A DNA stretch of 64,000 nucleotides from Candidatus Nitricoxidireducens bremensis (GTDB lineage: Bacteria; Pseudomonadota; Gammaproteobacteria; Burkholderiales; Rhodocyclaceae), in the NCBI GenBank assembly GCA_030247725.1, contig JAOTRT010000008.1, positions 122,127-186,126 of the forward strand, given 5' to 3'. Shown one piece after another: positions 1 through 9,226 of the stretch. Position 1 is the first letter of the stretch, and every line of letters begins with the position of its first letter. Under the pieces are notes generated by a model. That model did not search any database and had not been told where the DNA came from. It saw only the letters and a program-made list of their open reading frames with translations. A program made the position numbers and the translations under genes.

Positions 1-2
1 AG

Positions 3-1226
3 GAATACTCGGACCTGGAGGAAATCTGGAAGGCCGAGAAGGCCCAGGTCCAGGGCTCCGCCCACATCAAGGAGGAGATCGACCGGGTCAAGGCCCAGAT
101 GGCCGACCTCCAGCGCAAGGGCCAGCTCGAAAAGGTGGCCGAGCTGCAATACGGCAAACTGCCCCAGTTGGAAGCCCAGCTCAAGGCCGCGGAAAAATCC
201 GGCGACGGCAAGAAGGCCGCCAACAAGCTGCTGAGGACGCAAGTCGGCGCCGAGGAGATCGCCGAGGTGGTGTCCCGCGCCACGGGCATCCCCGTCAGCA
301 AGATGATGCAGGGCGAGCGCGAAAAGCTGCTGAAGATGGAGGAGAAGCTCCATGGCCGCGTGGTGGGCCAGGACGAAGCCGTGCGCCTGGTGTCCGATGC
401 CATTCGCCGCTCCCGCGCCGGTCTCTCGGACGAGAACCGGCCCTACGGCTCCTTCCTGTTCCTGGGCCCCACGGGCGTGGGCAAGACCGAGCTGTGCAAG
501 ACGCTCGCCGAGTTCCTGTTCGATTCCGAGGAGCACCTGATCCGCATCGACATGAGCGAGTTCATGGAGAAGCATTCCGTGGCGCGGCTCATCGGCGCGC
601 CCCCCGGCTACGTGGGCTACGAGGAGGGCGGCTACCTGACCGAGCAGGTGCGCCGCAAGCCCTATTCCGTGATCCTCTTCGACGAAGTCGAGAAGGCCCA
701 CCCGGACGTGTTCAACGTGCTGCTGCAGGTGCTCGACGACGGCCGCATGACCGACGGCCAGGGCCGCACGGTGGATTTCAAGAACACGGTGATCGTCATG
801 ACCTCCAACCTGGGCAGCCAGATGATCCAGCAGATGAGCGGCGACGACTACCAGGTCATCAAGCTCGCCGTGATGGGCGAGGTGAAGACCCATTTCCGCC
901 CCGAGTTCGTGAACCGCATCGACGAGATCGTGGTCTTCCACGCCCTGGACCAGAAGCACATCGCCGGTATCGCCAAGATCCAGTTGGGCTACCTGGAGAA
1001 GCGCCTGGCGCGGCTGGAGATGAAGATCGACGTGGCCGACTCCGCCCTGGCCGAGATCGCCGAGGCCGGCTTCGACCCGGTGTTCGGTGCCCGGCCGCTC
1101 AAGCGGGCGATCCAGGACCGCATCGAGAACCCGCTGGCCAAGGCCATCCTGGAAGGCAGGTTCGGCGCCAAGGACACCGTCAAGGTGACGGCGGCAAAGG
1201 GGCATCTCGACTTTGCCAAGGCCTAG
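3..1226 (+). CDS. clpB: ClpB disaggregase, C-terminal part (5' end outside window)
   Basis: This is the C-terminal ~407 residues of the Hsp100 chaperone ClpB, a hexameric AAA+ ATPase that works with DnaK to extract polypeptides from aggregates. The frame is open from base 3, where the text ([29 protein letters not shown]) is the coiled-coil middle domain. The second nucleotide-binding domain follows: Walker [10 protein letters not shown] near base 468, Walker [13 protein letters not shown] near base 670, a sensor-type TSNLGS, and the C-terminal [14 protein letters not shown] helix region. The ATG at 99 is internal, because the family is about 860 residues and homologous sequence continues upstream of it. 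The gene ends inside the start of the next gene (14-bp overlap). Identification is secure; promoter and N-terminal domain lie outside. Confidence 0.97.
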   Translation, partial: EYSDLEEIWKAEKAQVQGSAHIKEEIDRVKAQMADLQRKGQLEKVAELQYGKLPQLEAQLKAAEKSGDGKKAANKLLRTQVGAEEIAEVVSRATGIPVSKMMQGEREKLLKMEEKLHGRVVGQDEAVRLVSDAIRRSRAGLSDENRPYGSFLFLGPTGVGKTELCKTLAEFLFDSEEHLIRIDMSEFMEKHSVARLIGAPPGYVGYEEGGYLTEQVRRKPYSVILFDEVEKAHPDVFNVLLQVLDDGRMTDGQGRTVDFKNTVIVMTSNLGSQMIQQMSGDDYQVIKLAVMGEVKTHFRPEFVNRIDEIVVFHALDQKHIAGIAKIQLGYLEKRLARLEMKIDVADSALAEIAEAGFDPVFGARPLKRAIQDRIENPLAKAILEGRFGAKDTVKVTAAKGHLDFAKA

Positions 1227-2226
1227 GTTCACTGCTGCTGCCCTCGTCGCGGCCGTCGCCGGATTCCTGGCGTCGGCCGCGCCCGTTCGTGCCGAACTGC
1301 CGGCGCCGCCCGCCGGCAGCGAGTTCCAGTTCTTCGTCGAGAACGACATGCTGGCCAGCACGGACCGCTACTACACCAACGGCCTCAAGCTCGGCATCGG
1401 CGCGCCCTTCGACCTGCTGCAGGCGCCGGCCGCCGAACTGCTGCGCCAGTTCTCGCCCCGGGACCCGTCCGGGGCCCACCTGGGCCTCTTCCTCGGCCAC
1501 AACCTCTACACGCCGCGCAACATCAAGCTGTCCGCCGCCCAGCCCGCCGACCGCCCCTGGGCGGCCTGGCTCTATCTCGGCGGCGTGGCCCAGCGGGCCC
1601 GCGGCAACCGCCTCGACACCGTGGAAATCGACGTCGGCGTGGTGGGGCCGGCGGCCCTAGGCGAGGAGGTGCAGAGCCATTGGCACCGTTTCGTCGGCTC
1701 GCCCCAGCCGCGGGGCTGGGACCACCAGATCCCCAACGAACCGGGCTTCCTCGCCTCCTACCTGCAGAAGCGCCGTTACGGTGACGACCGCTTCGGCTTC
1801 GTCGCCCATGGCGGCCTCACCGCCGGCACCGTCATGACCCTGGGCCGGGCCGGCGGCCTGGTGCGCTACGGCCGCAACATGAGCGGCTTCGGCCCCGATA
1901 CCATCGAGCCGGGCGGCGCCATGCTCCACGGTACCCGCGCCTCGGGCGACGACGGGGCGCGCCGCGGCACCGAGTGGTACGTTTTCGCCGGCGCGGACCA
2001 GCGCCTGGTGGCCCACAACATCTTCCTCGACGGCACGGTGTTCCGGAACAGCCCCGCGGTGGAGCGGCGGCCCCACGTCTGGGACCTTTCCGCCGGCTTC
2101 AGCTTCCGCCATGACGGCGTGCGCTTCAGCTGGACCCGCGTCCATCGCAGCGAGGAGTTCTACACCGCGGCGGGCGGCGGCGGACGCCAGCGCTTCGATT
2201 CCCTCAATCTGGGCATCGAGTTCTGA
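1213..2226 (+). CDS. LpxR-like outer-membrane lipid A deacylase family protein (DUF2219)
   Basis: The 337-residue product begins with a signal peptide (residues 1-27, ending ASAAPVRA) and continues with [24 protein letters not shown]. That is the N-terminal signature of the LpxR/DUF2219 outer-membrane beta-barrel family, where the Asn-Asp pair belongs to the active site of Salmonella LpxR, which removes the 3'-acyloxyacyl group of lipid A. The chain is rich in alternating hydrophobic strands and ends in SLNLGIEF, with a terminal Phe as in many barrel proteins. The start is a TTG at 1213, overlapping the end of clpB; I see no ATG that would preserve the signal peptide. Deacylase activity is inferred from the family, since many members are untested. 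Confidence 0.75.
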   Translation: MPRPRFTAAALVAAVAGFLASAAPVRAELPAPPAGSEFQFFVENDMLASTDRYYTNGLKLGIGAPFDLLQAPAAELLRQFSPRDPSGAHLGLFLGHNLYTPRNIKLSAAQPADRPWAAWLYLGGVAQRARGNRLDTVEIDVGVVGPAALGEEVQSHWHRFVGSPQPRGWDHQIPNEPGFLASYLQKRRYGDDRFGFVAHGGLTAGTVMTLGRAGGLVRYGRNMSGFGPDTIEPGGAMLHGTRASGDDGARRGTEWYVFAGADQRLVAHNIFLDGTVFRNSPAVERRPHVWDLSAGFSFRHDGVRFSWTRVHRSEEFYTAAGGGGRQRFDSLNLGIEF

Positions 2227-2265
2227 GGGCCGGCGGCAACCGGATTCCACGCAGGAGGGCCCAAC

Positions 2266-3357
2266 ATGCGATTCCCCATCCCGTTCCTCCTCGCCGGTCT
2301 GTTGATCGGTGTGCTCGTCGGCAGCGGCGATGCGGCGGCGAAGCAGCCGGCGCATCGGCCGGTGGCCGCGCGGGGCCCCCTGGCCGCCGACGAGTCGGCA
2401 GTGGTGGACATGTTCAAGCGCGTGAGTCCCTCGGTGGTCTACATCACCACCCTGGACCGGGTGCTGAACCTGCTGACCCTCAACGTGCGCGACGTGCCCC
2501 GGGGCACCGGCTCCGGCTTCCTGTGGGACGACGCCGGCCACGTGGTGACCAACTACCATGTCATCGCCGGCGCCCGTGCCGCCCAGGTGCGCCTGTCGGA
2601 CCAGCGTACTCTCGCCGCGGAGTTGGTGGGCGTGAGCCCCGAGAACGACCTGGCGGTGCTGCGTATCAAGCTTGGCGAGCGCAGGCCGGCGCCGCTGCCT
2701 CTCGGGTCCAGCCGGGACCTCCAGGTGGGCCAACGGGTTTACGCCATCGGCAATCCCTTCGGCTTCGACCACACCCTGACCACGGGCATCGTCTCGGCTC
2801 TGGACCGGTCCATCGGTGGCGAGGAAGGGACGATCCACCATCTGATCCAGACGGACGCCGCCATCAATCCCGGCAATTCCGGCGGCCCCCTGCTGGATTC
2901 GGCCGGCCGCCTGATCGGGGTGAATACGTCGATCTACAGCCCCTCGGGGGCCTCGGCCGGCATCGGTTTCGCGATTCCTGCCGACACGGTGAACCGGGTG
3001 GTGCCCGAGATCATCGCCTACGGCTACTATCGGCGGCCGGTGCTGGGCGTAGTGTCCACCGAGCGCATCAGCGCCCTGGTGACCCAGCAGTTGGGGGTCA
3101 AGGGCATGCTGGTGCTGGAGGTGCAAGCCAATTCCCCGGCGGCCCAGGCCGGGCTGGTGGGCAGCCGCATGGCACGGGACGGCTCCATCGTCGCCGGCGA
3201 CGTGATCCAGAGCGTCGATGGTGCACCCATCGACGGCCCCGCCGCCATGGACAAGGCCCTGGATGCGCGCCGTCCCGGCGAGCGTGTGACCTTGGGGCTC
3301 TGGCGTGAAGGCCGCAGCGTGCAGGTGGCGCTCACCCTGGCGGCAAGCCGGCGCTGA
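2266..3357 (+). CDS. HtrA/DegS-type periplasmic serine protease with one PDZ domain
   Basis: This 363-residue S1C-family protease probably acts in envelope protein quality control. A signal peptide or N-terminal anchor spans residues 1-25. The catalytic triad is visible as His98 (TNYHVIAG), Asp128 (PENDLAVL) and Ser205 (NPGNSGGPLL). A single PDZ domain follows at about residues 255-350 (LVLEVQANSPAAQAGL, GDVIQSVDG). One PDZ and this length fit DegS or short HtrA proteins better than DegP, which has two. The ATG lies 39 bp after the LpxR-like gene and is preceded by a good ribosome-binding site (GCAGGAGGG), so the two genes may be cotranscribed. I give no symbol because assignment within the family needs phylogeny. 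Confidence 0.9.
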   Translation: MRFPIPFLLAGLLIGVLVGSGDAAAKQPAHRPVAARGPLAADESAVVDMFKRVSPSVVYITTLDRVLNLLTLNVRDVPRGTGSGFLWDDAGHVVTNYHVIAGARAAQVRLSDQRTLAAELVGVSPENDLAVLRIKLGERRPAPLPLGSSRDLQVGQRVYAIGNPFGFDHTLTTGIVSALDRSIGGEEGTIHHLIQTDAAINPGNSGGPLLDSAGRLIGVNTSIYSPSGASAGIGFAIPADTVNRVVPEIIAYGYYRRPVLGVVSTERISALVTQQLGVKGMLVLEVQANSPAAQAGLVGSRMARDGSIVAGDVIQSVDGAPIDGPAAMDKALDARRPGERVTLGLWREGRSVQVALTLAASRR

Positions 3358-3434
3358 CGGCAGGTTTTTGCAGCCCCTTGCAGTCTGCCGGCGACGCGTA
3401 CAATGGATCGCTCCTACGCCCCGAGAACCCGGCG

Positions 3435-6400
3435 ATGCAGACTCCACCGAACGATACCGTCCGTCTTGGCCTGATGCCCCCCCTGACGGGGCTGGTGGCC
3501 CTCTATGGCCCGGACATCGTCTGGGCGGCGCGCATCGCCTGCGACGAGATCAACGAGAGCGGCGGCGTCCTCGGCCGGCCCCTGGAACTGATCATCGAGG
3601 ACGACGGCAGCCTTCCCGCCACCGCCGTGCCGGCGGCCCTGCGGCTGGTGGAGCAGCATCGTTGCGCGGCCATCGTCGGCAACCTGCTGTCGAATTCCCG
3701 GATCGCGGTGGCGGCCCAGGTGGCCGAGCCCCGGCGCATTCCCTACCTCAACTTCTCGTTCTACGAAGGCAGCATCGCCGGCCGCTACTTCTTCCATTTC
3801 GCGGCCCTGCCCAATCAGCAGATCGACCGCATGATCCCGTTCATGGCCCGGCGCCACGGCCTCAAGATGTACTTCGCCGGCAACAACTACGAATGGCCGC
3901 GGGGCTCCATCGATGCCGCCAAGCGCGTCCTCGCCGCCCTCGGCGGCGACGCGGTGGGGGAGGACTACCTGCCCATCGGCGCCGCGCCGGAGGAGATCGA
4001 GGACCTGCTCGCCCGCGTCGCCCGCTCGGGGGCGGACGTTTTCGTGCCCTATTTCGCCGGCGCCGATCAGCTGACGCTGCTGCGGCGCTTCACCGCCCTC
4101 GGGCTCAAGAAGCGCATGGCGGTCGTCATGGGCCACTACGACGAGGCCATGGTTGCCCACCTGGCGCCCGAGGTGCGCGAGGGTTTCTATTCGAGCAACA
4201 CCTACTTCATGTCGGTGGCGACGCCGGCCAGCGAACGCTACCTGGAGCGCCTGGCGCGCCAGCCCGGCGTCGACGGCATCTGGCCCCGCGGCAACGGCGT
4301 ACTGACCAACTTCGGCGAGGGCACCTATCTGTGTGTGCATGCCTTCGCCCGCGCCGCGGCCGCGGCCGGCTCCATTGACGCCGAAGCCCTGGTGGAAGCC
4401 CTGGAAGGGGTGAGTGTCGACGGCCCCCAGGGCACCGTGGCGATGGACCCGGCCACCCACCATGCCCATGTGAATGCCTACCTGGCGCGCTGCAACGCCG
4501 ACGGTACCTTCGACATCGTCGAACGCTTCGGCCGCATCGCGCCGACGATCCCCGAGCGCTACCGCGAACAGGCGGCGGCGGTGCGGCTGCATGAGTCGCC
4601 GACGTCGCCCCAGGCGGCGGCGCGGGTGGCGGCCGAAACGGCGGCGGCGCGCAACCGCCTGGGGACGGCCCAGCAGATCCTCTCCATCGCCGACATGGCG
4701 ATCCTGGCGACGGACCAGGACGGCATCATCACCGAGGCCAACCACGGCGCCTGCACCCTGTTCGGCTACGGCGCCGACGAACTGCCCGGCATGTCGGTCC
4801 ATCTGCTGGTGCCGCCGAACTTCCGCCAGCGCCACGCCGAGCTGCTGGCGGGCTTCGTCGCCGGCGAGGAGAACGAGCGCCGCATGGCCCGCCGCAGCGA
4901 GGTCGCCGGCTACCGCAAGGACGGCAGCTTCTTCCCCATGGAGGCCTCCATCGCCAGGTTCCGCAACGGCGAGGAGTGGGTGCTGGTGGTCACCATGCGC
5001 GACATCACCGAGCGCAAGCTGGCCGAGGAGGAGCTGACGCGGCGCGCCACCCACGACGTGCTCACCGGGCTGCCCAACCGGGCCCTGATCCGCGAGCGCC
5101 TCGGCAACGCCCTGCAGCGCTCGCGCCGCCAGGGCCTCTCGGTGGCCCTGCTGTTCGTCGATCTCGACGGCTTCAAGCTCATCAACGACACCCACGGCCA
5201 CGAGGCCGGCGACGCGCTGCTGAAGGAGGTGGCGGCCCGGCTCATCGAACAGGTGCGCCCCGGCGACACGGTGGCGCGCCTGGCCGGCGACGAGTTCGTC
5301 GTCCTCTGCGAGCAGCTGGAACAGCCGGCGTCCATCTCGGCCCTGGCCGAGCGCATCAACGACGCCCTGCGCCTGCCCGTCGAGTTCCGCGGCGTTCCCC
5401 TCTTCGTCACCGCCAGCATCGGCGTCGCCGTCGGGCACGGCACCACCCACTCGGCCGACGACCTGCTGCGCTCGGCCGACACCGCCATGTACGCGGTGAA
5501 GGAGAAGGGCCGCAACGGCTGGCAGTTCTTTAGCGACAGCCTCCAGGACCAGGCACGCCAGCGCCTCTCCATCATCCAGGGCCTGCGCTCGGCCCTCGAA
5601 CGGGACGAGTTCTCCTGTCGCTTCCAGCCCATCGTCGAGGCCGACAGCGGGCGCATCGTCGGCGCGGAACTGCTGCTGCGCTGGCATCCGCCGGGCGGCG
5701 AAATCTCGCCCGCGGCCTTCATCCCCATCGCCGAGATGACGGGCGCCATCGTGCCCATCGGCGCCTGGGTGTTCCGCCAGGCCTGCCGGGCCGAGGCCGA
5801 CTGGCGCCGTCGCTGGGGCGCGGCGGCGCCCTACGTGTCTGTGAACCTTTCGGCGCGCCAGCTCGGCGAGGAAGGACTGGTGGAGGACTTCGCCGCCGTC
5901 ATGGCGGAATTCGGCACCGATCCCGCCCGCCTGCTGCTGGAAATCACCGAGACGGCGCTGATGGCCGACGTGGAGGCCAACCTGCGCGTGCTGCGGCGGC
6001 TCGCCGATCTGGGCCTGCGGCTGGCGGTGGACGATTTCGGCACCGGCTATTCCTCCCTTTCCCAGCTCATTCGCCTGCCCGTCAGCGTGCTGAAAATCGA
6101 CCGCGCCTTCATCGATGGCGTGGAGCGCCAGCCCGAGAGCCGCCTGGTGATCCGCGCCGTCATCAGCCTTGGCCGCTCCCTCGGCCTCAAGCTGGTGGCC
6201 GAAGGGGTCGAGAACGAGGCCCAGTTGCTGGAACTGCGCGCCCAGGGCTGCGACTTCGCCCAGGGCTACTATTTCCATCGTCCCCTCGAAGAGCCGGTCT
6301 TCGTCGAGACCGTTGCCGGCGCGGGCAGGCTCCCGGCGTCGCCGCTGCCGGAAATCTACTATCTGCTCTACGTGAGCCAGGCGACGGCGCCCATGGACGA

Positions 6401-6779
6401 GGCGGAACTGGCGGCGCTGCTGGAGCAGTCCCGCAGGGCCAATGCGGCGCGGAACCTGACGGGGTGCCTGGTCTACCAGGAAGGCTTCTTCATGCAGATG
6501 CTGGAAGGCGCCAAGGCCGACGTGCTCGATCTCCAGGCGCGTATCCAGCGCGATCCGCGCCACCGCAACCTGCGCATCGTCGCCCAGGGGAAGACCCGGC
6601 GGCGCATCTTTCCCGACTGGAGCATGGGCTTCCGCAACATGTCGCACCTCGTCGACGAGCCGGATTTTGCCGACTGGCGGCGGCGCACCATCAGCTTCCT
6701 TGACCTGGCGGATGACGTGCGCACCTGCTACGCCTACATTTCGGCGTTCACCGGCGGGGGCATTCCCGGCAGGCGATGA
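3435..6779 (+). CDS. Periplasmic-binding-fold / PAS / GGDEF / EAL / BLUF multidomain c-di-GMP protein
   Basis: The 1114-residue protein combines five modules. Residues ~8-390 resemble amide/urea-type ABC ligand-binding proteins (LGLMPPLTGLVALYG, ARIACDEINESGGVLGRPLEL), but there is no signal peptide or membrane helix, so this part probably sits in the cytosol, as in AmiC. A PAS domain follows (~410-530), then a GGDEF domain (~535-700; AGDEF near 616, with RxxD five residues earlier as an inhibitory site). The EAL domain (~715-955) has ELL in place of EAL but keeps NLSARQ, the Glu of LEITE, DDFGTG, the Lys of LKIDR, and EGVE. The C-terminal BLUF domain (~970-1075) has the Tyr of LLYVSQA, the Asn of NLTGCLVY, the Gln of FFMQMLEG, and FPDWSMGF. 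An upstream TTG (3378) would add 19 residues, but ATG 3435 fits the domain better. The next gene overlaps by 4 bp. Confidence 0.88.
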   Translation: MQTPPNDTVRLGLMPPLTGLVALYGPDIVWAARIACDEINESGGVLGRPLELIIEDDGSLPATAVPAALRLVEQHRCAAIVGNLLSNSRIAVAAQVAEPRRIPYLNFSFYEGSIAGRYFFHFAALPNQQIDRMIPFMARRHGLKMYFAGNNYEWPRGSIDAAKRVLAALGGDAVGEDYLPIGAAPEEIEDLLARVARSGADVFVPYFAGADQLTLLRRFTALGLKKRMAVVMGHYDEAMVAHLAPEVREGFYSSNTYFMSVATPASERYLERLARQPGVDGIWPRGNGVLTNFGEGTYLCVHAFARAAAAAGSIDAEALVEALEGVSVDGPQGTVAMDPATHHAHVNAYLARCNADGTFDIVERFGRIAPTIPERYREQAAAVRLHESPTSPQAAARVAAETAAARNRLGTAQQILSIADMAILATDQDGIITEANHGACTLFGYGADELPGMSVHLLVPPNFRQRHAELLAGFVAGEENERRMARRSEVAGYRKDGSFFPMEASIARFRNGEEWVLVVTMRDITERKLAEEELTRRATHDVLTGLPNRALIRERLGNALQRSRRQGLSVALLFVDLDGFKLINDTHGHEAGDALLKEVAARLIEQVRPGDTVARLAGDEFVVLCEQLEQPASISALAERINDALRLPVEFRGVPLFVTASIGVAVGHGTTHSADDLLRSADTAMYAVKEKGRNGWQFFSDSLQDQARQRLSIIQGLRSALERDEFSCRFQPIVEADSGRIVGAELLLRWHPPGGEISPAAFIPIAEMTGAIVPIGAWVFRQACRAEADWRRRWGAAAPYVSVNLSARQLGEEGLVEDFAAVMAEFGTDPARLLLEITETALMADVEANLRVLRRLADLGLRLAVDDFGTGYSSLSQLIRLPVSVLKIDRAFIDGVERQPESRLVIRAVISLGRSLGLKLVAEGVENEAQLLELRAQGCDFAQGYYFHRPLEEPVFVETVAGAGRLPASPLPEIYYLLYVSQATAPMDEAELAALLEQSRRANAARNLTGCLVYQEGFFMQMLEGAKADVLDLQARIQRDPRHRNLRIVAQGKTRRRIFPDWSMGFRNMSHLVDEPDFADWRRRTISFLDLADDVRTCYAYISAFTGGGIPGRR

Positions 6780-7603
6780 GGAGACGGACGGCCGCCTTCC
6801 TCCTGCTGTTCGGCGGCGCGGCATTCGCCCAGGTGCCGCTGCCCCTGTTCGACGCCCACCTCCACTACAACTGGGAACCGAAGCCCCACTTCAGCCTGGA
6901 ACAGGTAGTGGAGACTTTCCGTGCCAACCGGGTGACGGGCATCCTCGCCACCAGTCGGCCCAACGACGGCACCCGGGCCCTGGTGGCGGCCAAGCCCGCC
7001 GGTATCCGCGTCGTGCCCTTCCTGCGGCCCTACCGGGTGCGCGCCGACATCAATACCTGGTGGGAGGACCCGACCATCCTCGATCTCGTCGAGGAGGAGT
7101 TCAAGCGCGGCTATTACGTCGGCATCGGCGAGTTCCACCTGCACGGCGGGCAGGCCCGCAGCGAAGTGGTGGGGCGCATCGTGGACTTCGCGCGGCAGCA
7201 TCGGCTGTGGCTCCATGCCCACAGCGACGTGGAAGCCGTCGAAATCCTTTTCGCCCGCGACCCGGCGGCCAGTATCGTTTGGGCCCACACCGGCTTCACG
7301 CTGCCGGCGGCCGAAGTGGCGCGCATGCTCGAACGCTATCCGAATCTCTACGCCGAACTGTCCTACCGGGGCGGCATCACGGGCGTCGGCGGCCGGCTGA
7401 CGGACGAATGGCGCGAGTTGTTCCTGCGCTTTCCCGACCGTTTCCTGCTGGGCTCCGATACCTGGATCAACGAGCGCTGGGATGGCTACGGCGGCATCAT
7501 GGAAGGCTACCGCGGCTGGCTCGCCCAGCTGCCACCGGCAGTGGAGGCGCGGATCGCCCACGGCAACGGCGAGCGTCTGTTCGGCGCGGCGGAGCGCCCC
7601 TGA
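6776..7603 (+). CDS. Exported amidohydrolase-family (TIM-barrel) metal-dependent hydrolase
   Basis: This 275-residue protein has a short signal peptide (residues 1-18, ending GGAAFA), followed by the metal-binding FDAHLHYN near residue 24. Later family landmarks are GEFHLHGG, LWLHAHSD, IVWAHTGF, a GSD (LLGSDTW), and a C-terminal HGNGERLFG. This is the amidohydrolase-2 (PF04909) pattern, in which His and Asp residues bind one or two metals at the barrel mouth. The substrate cannot be read from sequence. It overlaps the BLUF gene by ATGA and is probably translationally coupled to it, though no functional link is obvious. Its stop codon directly abuts that of the convergent tag gene. Confidence 0.8.
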   Translation: MRRRTAAFLLLFGGAAFAQVPLPLFDAHLHYNWEPKPHFSLEQVVETFRANRVTGILATSRPNDGTRALVAAKPAGIRVVPFLRPYRVRADINTWWEDPTILDLVEEEFKRGYYVGIGEFHLHGGQARSEVVGRIVDFARQHRLWLHAHSDVEAVEILFARDPAASIVWAHTGFTLPAAEVARMLERYPNLYAELSYRGGITGVGGRLTDEWRELFLRFPDRFLLGSDTWINERWDGYGGIMEGYRGWLAQLPPAVEARIAHGNGERLFGAAERP

Positions 7604-8191
7604 TCAGCCGGTGCGCTGAACGGCCTGGTGGCGCGGACAGCTCACCAGGTGGTCGTTCACCAGGCCCATGGCCTGCATGTGGGAATAGCAGATCGTCGAG
7701 CCGAGGAACTTGAAGCCGCGCCGCTTGAGGTCCTTCGCCATGGCGTCGGAGATGGGCGTCGTCGCTGGAATCTCCGCCAGGCTGCGCCAGCGGTTGATCT
7801 GCGGCTTGCCCTCGACGAATCCCCACTGGTAGGCGGCGAAGCTGCCGAACTCCTCCTGCAGCGCGAGGAAATTCCGCGCGTTCGAAATCGCCGCCTCGAT
7901 CTTCGCCCGGTTCCTGACGATGCCGGCGTCGCCCATCAGGCGCGCCACGTCCTTCGCGCCGTAGCGGGCGATGCGTGCCGCGTCGAAGCCGTGGAAGGCC
8001 TTGCGGTAGTTTTCGCGCTTCCTGAGGATGGTGATCCAGGAGAGGCCGGCCTGGGCGCTCTCCAGCACGAGGAACTCGAACAGCTTGGCGTCGTCCCGGC
8101 AGGGCAGGCCCCATTCCTCGTCGTGGTAGGCGACGTACAACTCGTTCCCTAAGCACCACGGGCAGCGGCTATCTGTGTTGGCGGATGTCAT
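7604..8191 (-). CDS. tag: DNA-3-methyladenine glycosylase I
   Basis: This 195-residue Tag enzyme removes 3-methyladenine from alkylated DNA as the first step of base-excision repair. The N-terminus RCPWCLGNELYVAYHDEEWG and the C-terminal NDHLVSCPRH supply the Cys/His zinc site typical of Tag. The central LVLESAQAGLSWITILRKRE and KFLGSTICYSHMQA are family signatures. Length matches the E. coli enzyme (187 residues). It starts at ATG 8191 and is transcribed alone, convergent with the amidohydrolase. Confidence 0.96.
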   Translation of the reverse strand: MTSANTDSRCPWCLGNELYVAYHDEEWGLPCRDDAKLFEFLVLESAQAGLSWITILRKRENYRKAFHGFDAARIARYGAKDVARLMGDAGIVRNRAKIEAAISNARNFLALQEEFGSFAAYQWGFVEGKPQINRWRSLAEIPATTPISDAMAKDLKRRGFKFLGSTICYSHMQAMGLVNDHLVSCPRHQAVQRTG

Positions 8192-8337
8192 GGTGGGTCA
8201 TTGGTGGACCAATACGATGGTGCGTTGGCGATCATGCTGCTGCGACAGCGCATCGTCCCACAGGTGCGCGAGGATGTCGCCAGTGTCAAGCAAGTCCGAG
8301 CCGATGCGTGGTTGGCGTGGCGGGCGGGCCGGCCTCG

Positions 8338-8664
8338 TCAGGCCGGGGTCGCCAGTTCCTCGGTAGGCCGCCTTTTCGGCGCCTTCGGCTTCTTGATGGT
8401 CACGTGGGGTTCAAGGCCGGCCGCGGTGGCCATATCCATCAGGGCATCCAGCGAGAACAGACTGATCTTGCCGCGCATCAGGTCGGACATGCGGGGCTGC
8501 GTGATGCCGAACCGGCGCGCCGCCTCGGCCTGGGTGATACCACTGAGCTTGACCCAGCCTTGCAGACCTATCATCAGGTCGGAGCGAGCCCGCATGCTGG
8601 CCGCTTGCCGGGGCGTGTCCTCGATGGCGTCCCACACGTTGGCGAATCGTTGCTCCTTGCTCAT
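8338..8664 (-). CDS. XRE/HigA-type antitoxin with helix-turn-helix
   Basis: The 108-residue protein carries a helix-turn-helix at about residues 40-70 (SGITQAEAARRFGITQPRMSDLMRGK) followed by a short C-terminal extension rich in Lys and Pro. Domain type and length match the antitoxin partner of Gp49/HigB-like toxins. Its ATG overlaps the toxin stop as ATGA, and the toxin comes first in the operon, as in higBA and unlike most modules. It probably binds the palindromes upstream of the toxin gene and autorepresses the operon. Confidence 0.85.
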   Translation of the reverse strand: MSKEQRFANVWDAIEDTPRQAASMRARSDLMIGLQGWVKLSGITQAEAARRFGITQPRMSDLMRGKISLFSLDALMDMATAAGLEPHVTIKKPKAPKRRPTEELATPA

Positions 8665-8996
8665 GGCTGCTTCTCCTTCATCAAGTCCTTGTACCGCTTC
8701 CGGGCGAGCTTGATGTCCTTCTCGCTGGTCTCCTGGGTCTTCTTCTGGAAGCAGTGCAGGACATAGCCCCCATCCGCCAGCTTCGCCAGGTAGACCACTC
8801 GAAAGATACCCGCTGCGTCCCAGATCCGGATTTCCTTGACGCCGGCACCGATGCTTGCCATGGGCTTCCAGTCGTCCGGTTCCTCGCCGCGTTGAACCTT
8901 GTCCAATTGGAACCCAGCGTCATGGCGGGCGTCGTCCGGGAAGGCGCGGAGGGCTTCCAGAGAGTCGCCACGGAATGCGACCGGCTTGATCGTCAT
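8661..8996 (-). CDS. Gp49/HigB-like (RelE superfamily) toxin
   Basis: The 111-residue protein has the phage-derived Gp49-like pattern: DWKPMASIGAGVKEIRIWDAAGIFRVVY in the middle and HCFQKKTQETSEKDIKLARKRYKDL at the end. Family members of the HigB/RelE fold cleave mRNA, usually at the ribosome; that activity is inferred here. ATG 8996 was chosen because the 12 residues added by an upstream ATG (9032) would lie over the promoter and palindromes. It overlaps the antitoxin gene by 4 bp. Confidence 0.85.
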   Translation of the reverse strand: MTIKPVAFRGDSLEALRAFPDDARHDAGFQLDKVQRGEEPDDWKPMASIGAGVKEIRIWDAAGIFRVVYLAKLADGGYVLHCFQKKTQETSEKDIKLARKRYKDLMKEKQP

Positions 8997-9001
8997 GGCC
9001 G

Positions 9002-9040
9002 GAATATACAAGAACTTGTAATGCTTCCGCAAGCGGAAGC
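9002..9040 (-). promoter_or_regulatory. Toxin-antitoxin promoter with two palindromic operators
   Basis: Two perfect inverted repeats, each with an AA spacer on the plus strand, lie just upstream of the toxin start: TACAAG-AA-CTTGTA (9007-9020) and GCTTCCGC-AA-GCGGAAGC (9023-9040). On the minus strand a possible -35 (TTGCGG) falls inside the distal palindrome, and 18 bp later a possible -10 (TATATT) touches the proximal one. This layout suits autorepression by the antitoxin, which is an inference. The two half-sites differ, so they may bind different proteins or complexes. Confidence 0.55.
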
Positions 9041-9047
9041 GATGAAG

Positions 9048-9070
9048 AAAAACCCCGGCCGGCGCCGGGG
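9048..9070 (-). terminator. Rho-independent terminator, minus strand
   Basis: A 7-bp GC stem (CCCCGGC/GCCGGGG, four-base loop, 9053-9070) is followed on the minus strand by five T. It lies about 155 bp past the pat stop and just before the toxin-antitoxin promoter, so it would separate the two minus-strand units. Confidence 0.65.
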
Positions 9071-9226
9071 TGGGTTAGCTTGGGATGCGGCCTGCCCCTA
9101 AGGGCGAGCAGCGCGCGGAGTTCCGCAGCTTCCGTCTCGACTGCATGGGGACGGTCGATCAGCTCGACGAGGGCTTCGAGAATGCTGGCGGACGCCGCTT
9201 GGAGGACTACCTGCGCATCGTCGCGG

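Noticed and set aside
3414..6824. 1136-codon minus-strand open frame
   Set aside because: Shadow of the PBP-PAS-GGDEF-EAL-BLUF gene; no domain-like text.
8201..8336. Protein-like plus-strand text (RIVPQVREDVASVKQVRADAW)
   Set aside because: Could be a decayed gene end, but there is no start signal, and it runs into the antitoxin gene antisense. Not enough to call.
9071..9226. Minus-strand text ILEALVELIDRPHAVETEAAEL between pat and its terminator
   Set aside because: Looks coding-like but has no usable start codon or ribosome-binding site; may be a relic of a small gene.
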